DNA of 64,000 nt from Hyperoplus lanceolatus (Eukaryota; Chordata; Actinopteri; Uranoscopiformes; Ammodytidae), in contig CM049410.1 of assembly GCA_026929865.2 (NCBI GenBank), positions 18,552,501-18,616,500 on the forward strand, read 5' to 3'. Within the stretch, counting starts at the first letter, position 1. The number at the start of each line of letters is the position of its first letter. The notes under the pieces are model-generated. The model saw only the letters and a program-made list of their open reading frames with translations. It made no database searches and was not told the origin of the DNA. Positions 40,588 to 53,250 of the stretch are shown here, piece after piece. The translations under genes were made by a program, and so were the position numbers.

Positions 40588-41455
40588 TACTCAACAAAAA
40601 TATAAACGCAACACTTTTGTTTTTGCTCCCATTTTTCACGAGATGGACTTAAAGATCTAAAATTCATTCCAGATACACAATATTACCATTTCTCTCAAAC
40701 ATTGTTCACAAATCTGTCTAAATGTGTGATAGTGAGCACTTCTGCTTTGCTGAGATAATCCATCCCACCTCACAGGTGTGCCACATCAAGATGCTGATCT
40801 GACATCATGATTAGTGCACAGGTGTGCCTTAGACTGTCCACAATAAAAGGCCACCCTGAAATGTCCAGTTTTGTCTCACAGCAAAATGCCACAAGCATTG
40901 AGGGAGCGTGCAATTGGCATGCTGACAGCAGGAATGTCAACCAGATCTGTTGCTCGTGCATTGAATGTTCATTTCTCCACCATAAGCCGTCTCCAAAGGT
41001 GTTTCAGAACTTCGCACAGCCATTGAAGAGGAGTGGACCAACATTCCACAGGCTACAATTGAAAATCTGATAAACTCTATGTGAAGGTGATGTGTTGCAC
41101 TGCACGAGGCAAATGGTGGTCACACCAGATACTGACTGGTTCTGAGTCCCCAGACCCCCAATAAAGCAAAAAAAATGCACATTTCAGAGTGGCCTTTTAT
41201 TGTGGACAGTCTAAGGCACACCTGTGCACTAATCATGAAGTCAGATCAACATCTTGATGTGGCACACCTGTGAGGTGGGATGGATTATCTCAGCAAAGCA
41301 GAAGTGCTCACTATCACACATTTAGACAGATTTGTGAACAATGTTTGAGAGAAATGGTAATATTGTGTATCTGGAATGAATTTTAGATCTTTAAGTCCAT
41401 CTCATGAAAAATGGGAGCAAAAACAAAAGTGTTGCGTTTATATTTTTGTTGAGTG
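40588..41455 (+). mobile_element. Tc1/mariner-like element, internally deleted, 868 bp
   Basis: Two arms of 276 bp each (40588-40863 and 41180-41455) are inverted copies with about five mismatches. They begin ACTCAACAAAAATATAAACG, a terminus widespread in fish. TA dinucleotides flank both ends (40586-40587 and 41456-41457), the Tc1/mariner target duplication. The centre carries only the two ends of a transposase gene, so it cannot move itself. Confidence 0.9.
40886..41135 (+). pseudogene. Tc1-like transposase remnant (5' and 3' ends only)
   Basis: An ATG at 40886 starts about 40 codons of an N-terminal helix-turn-helix (LRERAIGMLTAGMSTRSVAR is recognisable). After SRLQRCFR the frame shifts into a C-terminal piece (TAIEEEWTNIPQATIENLI) that ends near 41135 with internal stops. 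The central catalytic DDE region, several hundred codons, is missing. It is broken beyond use. Confidence 0.85.
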
Positions 41456-42774
41456 TATGTGTACCGGTTAGGGGCAGGCAATTAAAACACTTAGCAAAGG
41501 ACTGATAATTTTTACGGTTAATTAAAAGGCAAGTTTGAGACGGGATGCAAATCTCCTGCAATCTCTTGCATGAAAGTCATACATGCTGCATACCCATTCA
41601 TCACCTTATACCTCAACACTGCATCTCCCCCTTCCCTTCTTGAAGGGTACATTACTGGCTTTCTCTCTTGAACATTGGCATTGGAAGTAACTCATGAGGT
41701 GGAACTGTCCAATGTAGAGGTAATTATTAGATATACTGTCCTGTTCATTTAGGGCTAAGCAATGTCCCTGCAATAGCTGGTCATTAATAGGCTGCTACCC
41801 ACGACTAGAGGAGCTGAGTGTTTCTTTATTCATACTATTAGAAGTCCCAAGGTCAGACTTTTTATAACGTGCACATAAGGACTTTAATTATGGGTTGCTT
41901 TGATATGGTGTTAAAATAGACATTAAATACAAACAACATAACACACACACACTCACACACACACCCACACAACCAAACACACTCATTCAATGTCCTTCTG
42001 TATCATTCACAGCATCTACAGTAATTATTTACAAAGGTGAGTGACGGACAGGGTGCATAGTAGAAGGCTGTTGTCTGCCATCTGCTCAAGGGCTCAACAG
42101 CAAACACACACACACACACACACGCGCGCGTGTGTGCACACTGACACATACACACATACACATATTAACACGCACACTTCTCCAGAATGAGGATTAGGTC
42201 ACTGAATTTCACGGAGGAGGTCACAGTGGCAGTAGAGGACTCTGTGGATCTCTTGTTGACACAGAGAACATTCTTGAGCGACAGGAAAGTGTTTTATACC
42301 AAATACTGCCAGGTCGAATTCATTCCTTTGCCGTACAAAGTAATAACAAATATTTAAAAAATCCTTATCTGTTTGCCTGCAATACGAACAAATGTTGAAC
42401 CCGATGTTAACTAATTTAATTAAGTTTTATCAAAATAATCTTCCAAAGTCAATCTAATAAAAGCTATGTGATGTGCAAAAAAACACACTGACACACATCA
42501 CCACACATCTTCACAATCCCTATTCACACAGAGAAAGAGAGAGAGAGGGATGACAATGCATCGAAGAGACAAGTGAGCATGGAGCTCAACATCAATATCT
42601 CCTATTGATTCTCCTTTTGTCCTGACACAGAAAAACGAACAATTTCACCACAATAGACTGAACCCATTCAGTCTTCTGTTCACTTTCCTCTGCTCTTATC
42701 GCTCTTTGTTTTTTCTAGACAGGCTCTATTGCTGAGGCTGGAAATAATGACATAACAGCTGTAGTTTTTCAGAT

Positions 42775-42821
42775 GAGAAATATGCAACAAATCAACCTGA
42801 CGGGATGAATAGTAACGTGAT
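42775..42821. repeat. 47-bp exact duplicate, copy 2
   Basis: Same strand and identical to 36585-36631. It is preceded by CAGAT here and CAGAC there, so the match extends to about 52 bp with one mismatch. Confidence 0.9.
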
Positions 42822-44177
42822 TGATTTCTTTACAGCGCACACTCGCAGTACAGACAAGTAGCAGGGTTGTGAGGAGATATTTGCTGATTTGCTGACTCCA
42901 ACTTTAAAGGCATAACCATAATGTCCCTTGGATTTATATCAACGAGGGAGTAATCTCACTGTAACCTCCAACATGTGCATGTGTGGCTGTTTCTCAAGAA
43001 CCCATTTAGTATATCTTGCAGGAGCTGCGGGGGTGAACAGGCTTCTTAAAAGGTCCTAAGCAACAAGACTATTAAATATACAGTTGCACTTTAGCTGTGC
43101 GTTCCTCTGACTTTTTCTTGAAAAATCAGGCTAGCTTTGCTGTTTTGACAACACTAGTTTTGCAGTTATATCCTTATTTTTTATTTACTTCTGCTAATGG
43201 TACAAAACCCTGTATGCATCATATAAATATATATATGGCCAGCAGCAGCAGCAGTCATATTCTATCCAGATGGCTCTACAGGCCGACAAGTATACACTCG
43301 AAAGACACAAGATGAGGGGGCGGACGCTCTTGGCTCAGGGTTTTTGACGAGCGTTAAGTCGGCATGGTGTGTGTTTGATTAGTATTCTAATAGCATGGAG
43401 GCTAGCACAGCCCGGCCTCCCCCCTGGAGAGATGAGAGAAGTGAGAGCAAAATCAAATTAGCTGAAGAAAAAAAACAAAGCAGCATCCGCTCCAAAGCAG
43501 CCACACATCCACGAGCGACTGGCAAGCGGACTAAGCCGCTCCCATCGGCGACTCTCCTGAGAGGAAGAGACCAGGCCTGCGCTCCCCATGTGGTCAGTCA
43601 CAACACAAACAAGCCAAAAACTGAAGACTTCAAAGCAGCCACACACATAAACACACCACACACAAGGGCCTGTCTGAGACGTCTCCGGCCACGTGACTCA
43701 AGGCCAGGTGCATTCAGACTGTGGGTCCTTGGCAAAGCAACGTGGTCGCTGGGCCTTGTCAGTTTTAGATGAGCAGCCAATCAGAGGCTAGAGTTCCTTT
43801 TTGTGGGGCTCAGACCACCTCCCAGATTGGCTGAGCACCTGCTGCTCCCCAATATGCCCACCCGCTCCCCCACAGTGTCACAACAGGCCTCTCATTCACT
43901 CTCATTCAAGCCCCCCCTCTGTCCCCCTTTCCCTCTGTATCTCCTCCTGCCAGGTGGGGCCAAATCAAACACATGCCCGCTGTCTCATAAACAGCAAGAT
44001 GTGCCAGCGTTGCCTCGGTTAACTGTGAGGAGTCCTGAGAGGCTTCCAACTATCACACAGGCTGTTGGTCGGAGCCAAACGGTTAAGTTAAGGGAGGAAC
44101 CAGACAGGCAATGAGCTGAATAAAAACGCACAAAATGTAAAACACAGCAGCACAAAAGCAGCTGACTGGAAAAGCAG

Positions 44178-44209
<32 letters not shown>

Positions 44210-45339
44210 GCAAATGATTTAGACAATAAAAAGAACAAGCCAACAAAAGTGAAGAACGAAAGAAAAGAAAATTGGCAAAGGGACATCTTCAAAGCGAATG
44301 CCTAATGAAAGATTTTCAGCATGAATAAACACAATATAGCAAATCCCCACACTGTATTTTCTAGGAAGGGAGAAGGTAAAGGAAGTAAGAAATAGAAAGT
44401 GCCTTTCCGTTCATATCCGGCAAATAGGCAATAATGACCAATATGGCTGACCATCAAACCAAAGCGCCTTCCTGCAAATAGCCATGATAATGTAGGCAGG
44501 AGCTGCAGGCGAGCTCCTGGGCCCGCTGATGGAGCCAGACCCGTTACCCCAATGATGACAAAGGCATGGGGGAAATCAAGCCAATCAGTCATTCTCCTCT
44601 CTCACACATCCATGTGCTTCTCTCCATCCCCTTACCTTTAAATAACCACAACATTGCTCCTTTCTTTTCTAGTATCGTTCTCCTCCGCCTTTCATCTATT
44701 AACCCGTCCCTCTCACCAGAGCAATCTCAGTCGGGTCAAAAACCAATCCAACAGACGGTGTAACTCTCTCCACTTCAGCTATAAGCTCCAATTGGAAGTG
44801 CTCTTGAACTGGAAATTACATTTTCACAGCTTGCTAACACTGAAGTAATACCAATTATAATGGATGGAGATATATCTGGATGGAGCTATATCTTAAGTCG
44901 AATGTGAGTGTTTTTCTGAGCCAAGTGTTAATATCACTTGGTTTCACTTTTTGACAGCTGCAATTTGTATTCAAAGCAGATGAAGAACACTCTCAGCATT
45001 GCCGCACCTCCTCGTTAGCACTCTCGCCTTTTTCTTTCTCTCGCACTGTTTGATAGACCTAGAAAGACAGGGAGGTGAAGGCAACAGATCTAAACAGATT
45101 TATTTGACTATTTTGTGTTCTTTTTGTGTCTTTTTTTAAATATTTTGATATTGTTGATAGTGTTGTATTGTTTTGCACTTATTTTTACATTTAATTATTA
45201 TTATTATAATGTTTGTTGTATTGTGTTGTATTCTTATATTCAAATGTTTTTTGGATGTGGTTCATACAAGCCTTTACAGGTTTCTGCCACATCCACACAT
45301 GTACTTACTGACAAATTTCCACCAAGATGGACAACAGAG

Positions 45340-45405
45340 TTCTTCTTCTTCTTCTTCTTCTTCTTCTTCTTCTTCTTCTTCTTCTTCTTCTTCTTCTTCT
45401 TCTTC
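45340..45405. repeat. (TTC)n microsatellite, about 22 units
   Basis: A pure pyrimidine strand, GAA on the other. A mirror-repeat tract of this kind can form triplex DNA. Confidence 0.97.
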
Positions 45406-47429
45406 TGTTTTATCACTACGTGTTTTGTATTCTGTGTACGTGAAATAAAATCTAAACTAATCTAAAACTGAGCAACATAACCAGCATCATGTAGGCTAAG
45501 AGAGAGTTGAAGCTACTATGAGGAAAGGATGAAGAACAGTCGGAGCAAAGTGTCCTTGTGTCTAGAAGAGAGATAAATAAATTGCGAGAAAATTATGGCA
45601 CTTGGGACACACACACAATATGTTTAAGACAATATAAATCATTGTTTCCACCTGAGTGTATACACTATTAAAACAATTAGCTCTATAGACTATCTATTTG
45701 TTCTGTTGTGTAATTAAGTAGAAAACCTGCATTCCTGGAAATGTGGAATTATTAACAAAGCACTTAAACTAGTAGTTAGCTTCCCAAACATATACTGTAT
45801 CCCAGTGTACCTAAAGATAAGTATGGAGGTCCAATATATGTTCACATAATGTTGAAAAAAATCCTTGTGCCTTTTCAAACATGTTTTAAAAGGCAGAATA
45901 AATGTTCAGTTTAGTTTTTGTACATAACATAATACTGCCATAATAATCATGAATTTGAATGAAGACTCAAATATTACCTCCAATTGGCGCTAATCAGATG
46001 ACATCATAGCACTGATTTGGCTCTTTAGCGGGGCTGCATGTCCGCCATTCAGATATGAACCTGGACTTATATAGACAGCCTTGAAATGTAGTTAGCAGCA
46101 ATAATCAAATGGCTAAGATTAAATATTAAAAATTGACAGTTGGTTGAACAAAAATATCTTCAGTTGTAATACTGCAAAATAAAAAAACAGCTAAAGTTAG
46201 ATTTTGATAAATCTTAATTTTTCTTAGACGTCTTTTTTTGTTGTTGCTTTATATTACATTATGTTCAGACTTCCTACAGTACAAACATTGGCAGTCTGAT
46301 TGGCTATGTTGCTCCTGTCGTTTTATAAAGCCATTCATGTTCAAGGCACTTTTTTCTTGTGCCGTGGTTGTGTAGCTGAAATTAGAGCTGGAATATCACA
46401 CATCGCGCAGTCGGAGTATCACAAGTGTAGCGTTATTCCCAATGATGATCACACCTGTCACCGATGCATCTGGAGCTACAACGTTCTGCTTTCAGATTCA
46501 ACACTCACTCTCACTCCTCCCCCTGCTTGCATCACCCAATGTGTCCACGACCCTTACCTCCACTGCCTGTGTGTGCTTTGGATAAATCATTTATCAACAG
46601 AGTCAAGCAGGTCATGCATCATAGCTTTCTCTGATGATGGAGAAGCTGCAGATGTTACCTGCAAAGTCTCCAGCCAGTATTTCTGTGTAAATAACACAGA
46701 AGCAAGCAAAGCTGGCATATTGGAGTGATGTTGTTCCGTCAATACGCCGCAATCTCTGTGTAAAAGGGGCTAGTGTGTGCTGATTGAATGGCAATGGAGC
46801 ACACATGGAGTTGCCATGCAGCTTCAGGGTTGCTATTATGATACGTTCGCAAAAGAGAACTGCAAATAGTGCCTGACAGAGTAATATTAATTATCATGCT
46901 CCAAAGAAAGCTAATTTAAAATAAATGTTGTTTTACTTAAGAAAATTAGCAGAGCATTGGAGAATGCTTGAGAAAATAATACTTGTTGTATGTTGTCTCA
47001 TCTCTGGAGGCCATGCTGTGGATGTACACAACTCATTAAAATGTGCAGCATTAATGGGAACAAGCGTGATTATCTAGCTAATGACATGTTATCTCATAAA
47101 GAAAACCAGGGAGCTACAGCACAGGGATTAACAAGTGCACAACACTGTGTAGGCCAATATATTTCAGTTTCACTGTCATGTCCTGAGTGTTGCACTTTTG
47201 GCAGTTGACCAGTGCTAATTGTATTTACAAAAGCCAGAGTCAGAGCTGGGTTAAAGTGTCACTTAACACCCAAATTACTTAACAAACTGATTTTTCTCAC
47301 GAGTTGTGTTTAGCCATGCAGTGCAAATGGTCTTTGAGATTTCTGCCTCCAATTCAATATAGTGGAAGTGACTGGAATACAAGTCTACAGCCATGCTTTT
47401 TTGCTCTGTGCGGCTTAGGGATGGTGGCA

Positions 47430-47600
47430 GTGTGAGCTAACAGCAAAGGTCAGAATGCTAACATGTTTGGAATTACAATGCTAATATGCTGATATACCAG
47501 GTGTAAGGTTTACATTGAAAACTGATTTTATTTTAGTGTGTCAGCATGCTAACATTTGCTAATAAGCACTAAGCACGTTGTAGAGCTGAGGCAGATAATA
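47430..47600. repeat. Degenerate dispersed repeat
   Basis: Repeated ATGCTAACAT and ATGCTAATAT wording ending CTAATAAGCACTAAGCAC is common in fish intergenic DNA. Family and ends are uncertain. Confidence 0.35.
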
Positions 47601-49208
47601 AAGCTATATGGAAAGTGGAGTCAGGCAATCACAAAATGTTATGATTGCAGCAAGTCATTCAAGAAACAATGTCCCAGGTACTCTGGATAATCCCTGCAGG
47701 ACAGAAAAATCCCTATTAACCGAGTGAAAATTGCTGACCTGAATTGTGTTAGCAAATTGTGATCCTTTACCGTAAAAAAGCAAGAACACAATAATAGGAT
47801 TGTATCCCACTCGAACTTTAGCTAATTGTTAAATCCTTCTCTGGCCTACACATGGCGCAGTAACAGGTTTCTGCAGCAGGTTCTGGAAGAAGCACAATGC
47901 ATGTCTATTGACCGAGAGGCTGCAGTGGGCCAGTGGCTGTCTGCCCAGGAGCAGAGGGGTGTGTGTTTGTGTGTGTGTGTGTGAGTGTGTGTGTGTGTTT
48001 GTGTGTGTGTGTGCCCATTTGCTCTTTCCCTCACACAGACAGAACCTCTATTGTGATGTTTCTGGCACTCTGCAGTACCATTTGACTGGGGACCTCTGCC
48101 AGTTCCCGCCCCTGTCTGGCTCTATCTCGGCATAGACAGGTGAAACATCACATCCTGAATTATTTTTCCTATTAAGTGTGGCATTCTGGGGAGGGCAAAA
48201 TGTCAAACGTAGGATTTACCTTAATTATATTCATAGGAAATCGTAAATCTTTCCCATTTCCACAGTTTACAAGCCTCTTGCATTTTAATAACAGGTCGTT
48301 TACGATGTGATAGCACCTTATCTGTGTGTCTCCCAAAAGCCTTTAAAATGTCAGATTCTTCCACTTGCTTTTGAACTGTAGCAGAAGTATAAGGTCTCAT
48401 CATCGTCATGGCATCAGCGGTGCGATAGAGCTGTTGACATTTTGGGATGTCACAGATGTCACACATTTTGTTTGGAAAGCACCACCGAGCTTTGGGGCCG
48501 AGTGTCTGCCCATGTGGCTGCCTCCCCTTACCTCACAGCGGTTCACCCATCTCCTGGCCTACATAGGAGGCCTCCTCACCTGTCAGTCATCCACCTATAC
48601 CTGCTGAGTGACGGCTCTGTCCGCTAGTGGGGGAGAGAGGGTAGACTAAGCGAGTCCAGTCACATCTGTTGTTTTACAGGCAGCCTGCGTTCAGCCCCAG
48701 GGATCTCATTATAACCTGTCGAGTGAATCGCTCATAAAGCACTCAGCCACACACACTATATATAATATATATAAATATCAACACGCAAAGGAGGCTGCAT
48801 GTTTTTAGACAGAAACGTAGGAATATGTTGCTGAAATTTGCTCAATGCAGGCATGGAAGTTTAGCCAACATTACCACACATACATATAGAGAGAAATGAG
48901 CAAAGAGGATGATCATGCAAAGAAAAAAACTGCAAGACAATAAGTGACACCTCTCAGTATTCACTGCTTGTGTTCTGCGACACAGCTGTCGATCTGGGTT
49001 TAAAACCTTGCCTGCAAACAGAAATTAAAGGTGAACAAATGCAGACTTCAAATACAAAAAGGCAGCAGTCGTGAAGGCAGCAAGCTTCTGATTTAGACTA
49101 CCCGCTGGCCCAGCGTCACTTCTTGATGAGACAAAGTCGGCTGCTTTGCGTCACATTACGGATTCTCACTGGCATGACGGGACAGTGTTCCATGCAAAGA
49201 GCAGGTGT

Positions 49209-49212
<4 letters not shown>

Positions 49213-49278
<66 letters not shown>

Positions 49279-49293
49279 AGAGAGAGAGAGAGA
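49213..49293. repeat. Compound (GT)n(GA)n microsatellite
   Basis: About 32 GT units pass into about 8 AG units. Confidence 0.95.
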
Positions 49294-49459
49294 GGAAGGA
49301 GAATGAGCAAAGTGTGAGTGAGTGAGGGCAGAGTGTAAGGAATAGCATGGATCAAACTAGCGTGCATGCTGGGATGTATGTTGATGCAAACCCTTGTCAC
49401 TGTTGCTCTCTTTGAAGGCAGGTTGCCCATTTACTCCCCACAGTTAATTACATCATTGT

Positions 49460-49463
49460 ACAC

Positions 49464-49536
<73 letters not shown>
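49460..49536. repeat. (CA)n microsatellite
   Basis: A CA run with one CG interruption, 170 bp from the GT run of opposite sense. Confidence 0.95.
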
Positions 49537-49538
<2 letters not shown>

Positions 49539-50762
49539 TATGCACACACACATATTGCACGGAAATGCATTGTCCTATCAGCAGCTGTGTCCTTCATTGA
49601 AATAATTGCTTTGGTGCTTTTCAATTTAACAAAATTAAGCTAAGCGTAAACTATTTAGTTTGTTCCCGCTTCCAACTCAATCAGCTGATTAAAGACATTT
49701 AAATTATTTTGGGGTTATACCCATTGTATATTGCCATCACCTCCATAAGCAATCATCCCACTGCCGTCAAAGTCTAAAACAGTGCTCATCAGAAGTCTAT
49801 AGCTGCACAGTTCATCCATCCAGACCTTCAGCATTAATCTGCATCCCTCCATCATCATCACAAGTGTCTCGGGTTTTTCTTGTGCTGCACATTTTGTCAT
49901 TATCCCCTCAAAAGAACCTTGATTCTCTTTAACTTTCCGGTTGTGCACCATGTCCAAAGATGTTACCATCCTTGAAGCATCTCTTGAAAAAACTCTTATT
50001 TGCTTAGCCTTCCCCATAATTTTTTATCAGTTATTATAACATTATACTGACCAAAGTAATTGCTGAGATTTGGGAACAAGGCAGATTTAGTAGATCATAA
50101 TTGAGTTGGTCATAAAGGCTGTGACCTGTATGATTGATGATGACGTGTTTCCAGATTTCTCTACCATTTGTTAGTTGACTGATAGGAAAAATAGCCAACA
50201 CTATGAATTCTAAAATCCACGTTTTTAATAAATCAGCGCCTTTCCTAGCAGTTAAGTAGAGCAGAAACATGTCTCTTATTACATGTAATCAAAAGAGAAA
50301 CCTAAAACCTCAAAAAAAAAACTTATAAATAATTACCAATTGTGTGTACTCCTCGCACATGCAATCTCACCTTTCCTCGACTTCTGACTCCATCCTTATT
50401 CACCACTCTCCCTCTCAATGTCTGTTAAATATTTGAACACACTACTCACTTTTAGTGAACACCACTGACCCATGTTCCCATGTGTCTGTTTTACTGGAAC
50501 ACCATTCTCAGGCTAAGGGAAAGTAAGTCAGTCAGTATTTTTAAGCGTATGAGAGTTTTTTAGTCTAGCCGGTGGGTCAAGATCAGGAGTGCACTTTAAA
50601 ATTCATGAAGGAGGAGTGCATGCTTTAGATCCAAAAGGCACGTTGTTAGTAGCCAAAGAGAGCAGATGAGATGATAAACAAGCGAGGCACCGGGGTCGAC
50701 CGGCACAGTCAACAAGCCCTAGGGCCAAAGCAAGGCCACTGTCTTCTCAGTCAGCTCACCTG

Positions 50763-52053
50763 GGGCCTATTTCAGGTAGCTGGTTTTACATACTCTGAGT
50801 TTAATCCTGCGCTCTGAGTTGGTCAACTCAGAGCGCAGGGTTGATGAGTAACTCTGGGTTTTCGGTTACAGAACAGTGGATCAGCATTGGGTCAATCAAC
50901 TCTGAGCGTGTTCACTGGGTGGAGTGTGTGCATAAAAGCCATCGTCAATGGATCGCTGATAACATGATTCACCATGGAAACAGAAGAAACAAATGTGTGA
51001 TCCTCCCACTTCTCCACTTCTCAAAAAAAAAAAAAAAAAAAAAACTTCTCCGCTACTCCCACTAGAGTTAGAAATATTAACGAATGAGTTTACGGTAGCC
51101 TATGGAGAAGAATTAACAGAGATATTGTCACATAACTCTGATCTAATCTCCTCGGCAATTCAGAAAAAAACAGAGCAATCATTTCGCTTCTGTATGAGAA
51201 GCCATAGTCTATTTTAAAAAGTTACGCATATCAGCAGTAAAGTAATAAAGCTGGCACGGCACAGCATTTCTGACAGTGTTTTATATTCGCTGTATATGTT
51301 GGGAAGCTATAGCCTAATAGCCCACTGTGCAGTAAGCAGACTGTCGCTTCTTTTAAATGGGGAGTGAAAGACATTAACGTCTGACACATAAGGTGACAGT
51401 TTCCATTGAAGAGCCTGATTGATTTATTACCAGATCTATTTTCCTCAATTGATCACAGTTTAAATTATTATATCATTTTTATATTCATATTAGGCTATTT
51501 AACGAGGCTCGTCTGTGACTTTAGGATCGCACAAGTGAACAGTAACAATCGCGTGCAGCCGCAGCATTACATGACTCCACCGGACATAAATCTGTTCAGT
51601 GGCACAGACGTTAAAAAGCATATACAATACAAATAGGTTTATTAATCTGAATGTAGAGCATGTCACGATGTGTAAGGTCAGGTGGCCGCCTATATGAACG
51701 GACCGAGGACTGAGAACAAGGCTACTGATCAGATAAATGATCGGTCAAACGTAAAATCATCAGGAAATGATAAAAACATTCCGATGGAGATTTCTATGGA
51801 GTGATTTTGCTTCAAACTGTACAGGGACGCGTGTGACAGTGACACTCTTTCTTCAGTCGGAGCTGCAGCGTAAAGTGAAAACAAACTCAGGGTAGGTCTA
51901 ACCACCTCCCGAGCAGGTTAGACCCATGGCGTATGTTGCCGCAGTAACAGACTGCGCTGAACCTGCTACCTGAAACGGAAAACCCAGAGTTTCCACTAAC
52001 TCAGAGCGAACAAACTCTGGGTTGCCTCAAAACCAGCTACCTGAAACAGGCCT
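50763..52053 (+). mobile_element. PIF/Harbinger-like element, 1291 bp
   Basis: The left terminus GGGCCTATTTCAGGTAGCTG and the right terminus CAGCTACCTGAAACAGGCCT are inverted copies; the match continues through GGTTTT inside. CTG flanks both sides (50760-50762 and 52054-52056), the 3-bp duplication expected of PIF/Harbinger. A decayed Myb/SANT-like frame (51053-51217) agrees with that superfamily, whose autonomous members carry such a second gene. A second inner inverted motif (ACTCAGAGCG) lies near both ends. Confidence 0.8.
51053..51217 (+). pseudogene. Possible Myb/SANT-like remnant of a Harbinger element
   Basis: After a poly-A (poly-Lys) run the frame reads LPLELEILTNEFTVAYGEEL and continues for 40 residues to a stop. 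The ELEIL..EF..Y pattern resembles helix 1 of the Myb-like protein that Harbinger transposons encode. It is short and broken, and the match is from memory, so this is tentative. Confidence 0.35.
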
Positions 52054-52744
52054 CTGGGCTTGCCAGGGGGCATTTGTCTCTACACACAGACCTGTCCAGC
52101 TGCCTTAAAGACGACTTAAGATGAGACATTACATCTCACTACATATTAAGCTTCCCTGGGTATTCTGGATGACACTGACAAAACACTACACCTGGTATGA
52201 ATGGTTACAGAGTTCTGTCGTCCCTCATAAAGAACACATCAAAACTTTCTGATGTTCGCTGTGCTCCACCTACCTGCTTGTAAAAGTGGTAAGGAAACGG
52301 AACTTTGAACAGACTACAGACTACTTCTTTCAAAGACTTTGAATCCCTTGAAACTATCTCAGTAGCGTACAGGCTGAAACTTTTTTTTTAAAATCCGATG
52401 CATGGCTGCGAGGCAAGCTCCACCGCAGTTTTTCCTATTTATAATGTAATCTCTCGCCAAAGGCTTCTCTCCAGCTCAGACAATCCTTTTTAAACAGCAT
52501 TCTATACAGACTCTTGTCCACCCTGCAATATCATTTAAATGCTCTGTCTATACTCCCTCTATGTCTCTCTCTCTCTCTCTCATGAGAAATGTTCCGCATT
52601 ATTTTTCTTTTTGGCTGATGGTTTGCCTTTGGCGACAATATGAAGTCCATGTTTAGGGACAGAGACGTACACTATATGCATGCAAAATGCCAGGAGGATT
52701 TTTTAATTGATGTCTGTCAGAAAACAGCGAGTTGGAAAAGAGTA

Positions 52745-53250
52745 GTAGGGTAGAGTGGGGTGAGTTGTCCAACTTTTTACTCAAAGTGACTTTAAAGTTA
52801 GGCCTTGACAGTAATGTCTCCAACTAAAATATATGCGTATATTTCAGGATGTGGTGCGTTCCTGGCGACAATGTCTTTGGATCTGAAATATAGCTCTCAG
52901 AAAAAAAGTGGTCTTGTGGCACAACTTGCCCCTAGTGCGGGGTAAGTTGTGCCTTTGGAGAGAATATGTTGGGGTAAATTGTGCCATTGATATACAGTAT
53001 ATCTCATAAACTGTAATGCTATATAAAGGCAAGACAAATCCCTTTGAAAATTACTAATTTAAGGTTTATTTAAAGTAAATATGTGACAAAGATTGAAGGT
53101 CAATTTTCTTGAACAAGGCCTAGCAGATCTAGATGGTTTTACCTGCAAAGCTCACAATGACAAAGTCACCAGCAGACTCATCATCATCATTCTGGCCATC
53201 TGAATTCTTATCAGTGGTGTTGTTAAGTGGAATGGAGATGTCAGTCTCTT
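52745..53250. repeat. Dispersed repeat split by a hAT insertion (left part)
   Basis: The motif GGGGTRAGTTGTGCC or close variants occurs near 52757, 52940 and 52973, and inverted (GGCACAAATCACCCCAACCC) near 55199, beyond the hAT-like element. The simplest reading is one older repeat interrupted by the hAT. Family unknown. Confidence 0.4.

Larger units (their letters stand above)
41458..50762. other. Intergenic, no gene supported
   Basis: It contains CA/GT runs at 41940-41985, 42103-42130, 44178-44203, 47958-48012, 49213-49277 and 49460-49536, the (TTC)n at 45340-45405, copy 2 of the 47-bp duplicate and a degenerate repeat near 47430-47600 (GCATGCTAACATTTGCTAAT). GC-richer stretches at 43380-44010 and 44440-44580 look different from their surroundings but show no protein similarity. 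Unrecognised minus-strand frames at 49715-50270 are described in findings. Confidence 0.55.

Noticed and set aside
43395-43772. 125-codon ATG frame in a GC-richer stretch
   Set aside because: Composition explains the lack of stops. The residue mix (Arg, Pro, Thr, Lys) is what GC-rich DNA gives, and no domain is visible.
46300-46728. 142-codon frame on the + strand
   Set aside because: Starts at TTG, has a mixed, Cys-rich composition without any recognisable motif, and no splice or promoter context.
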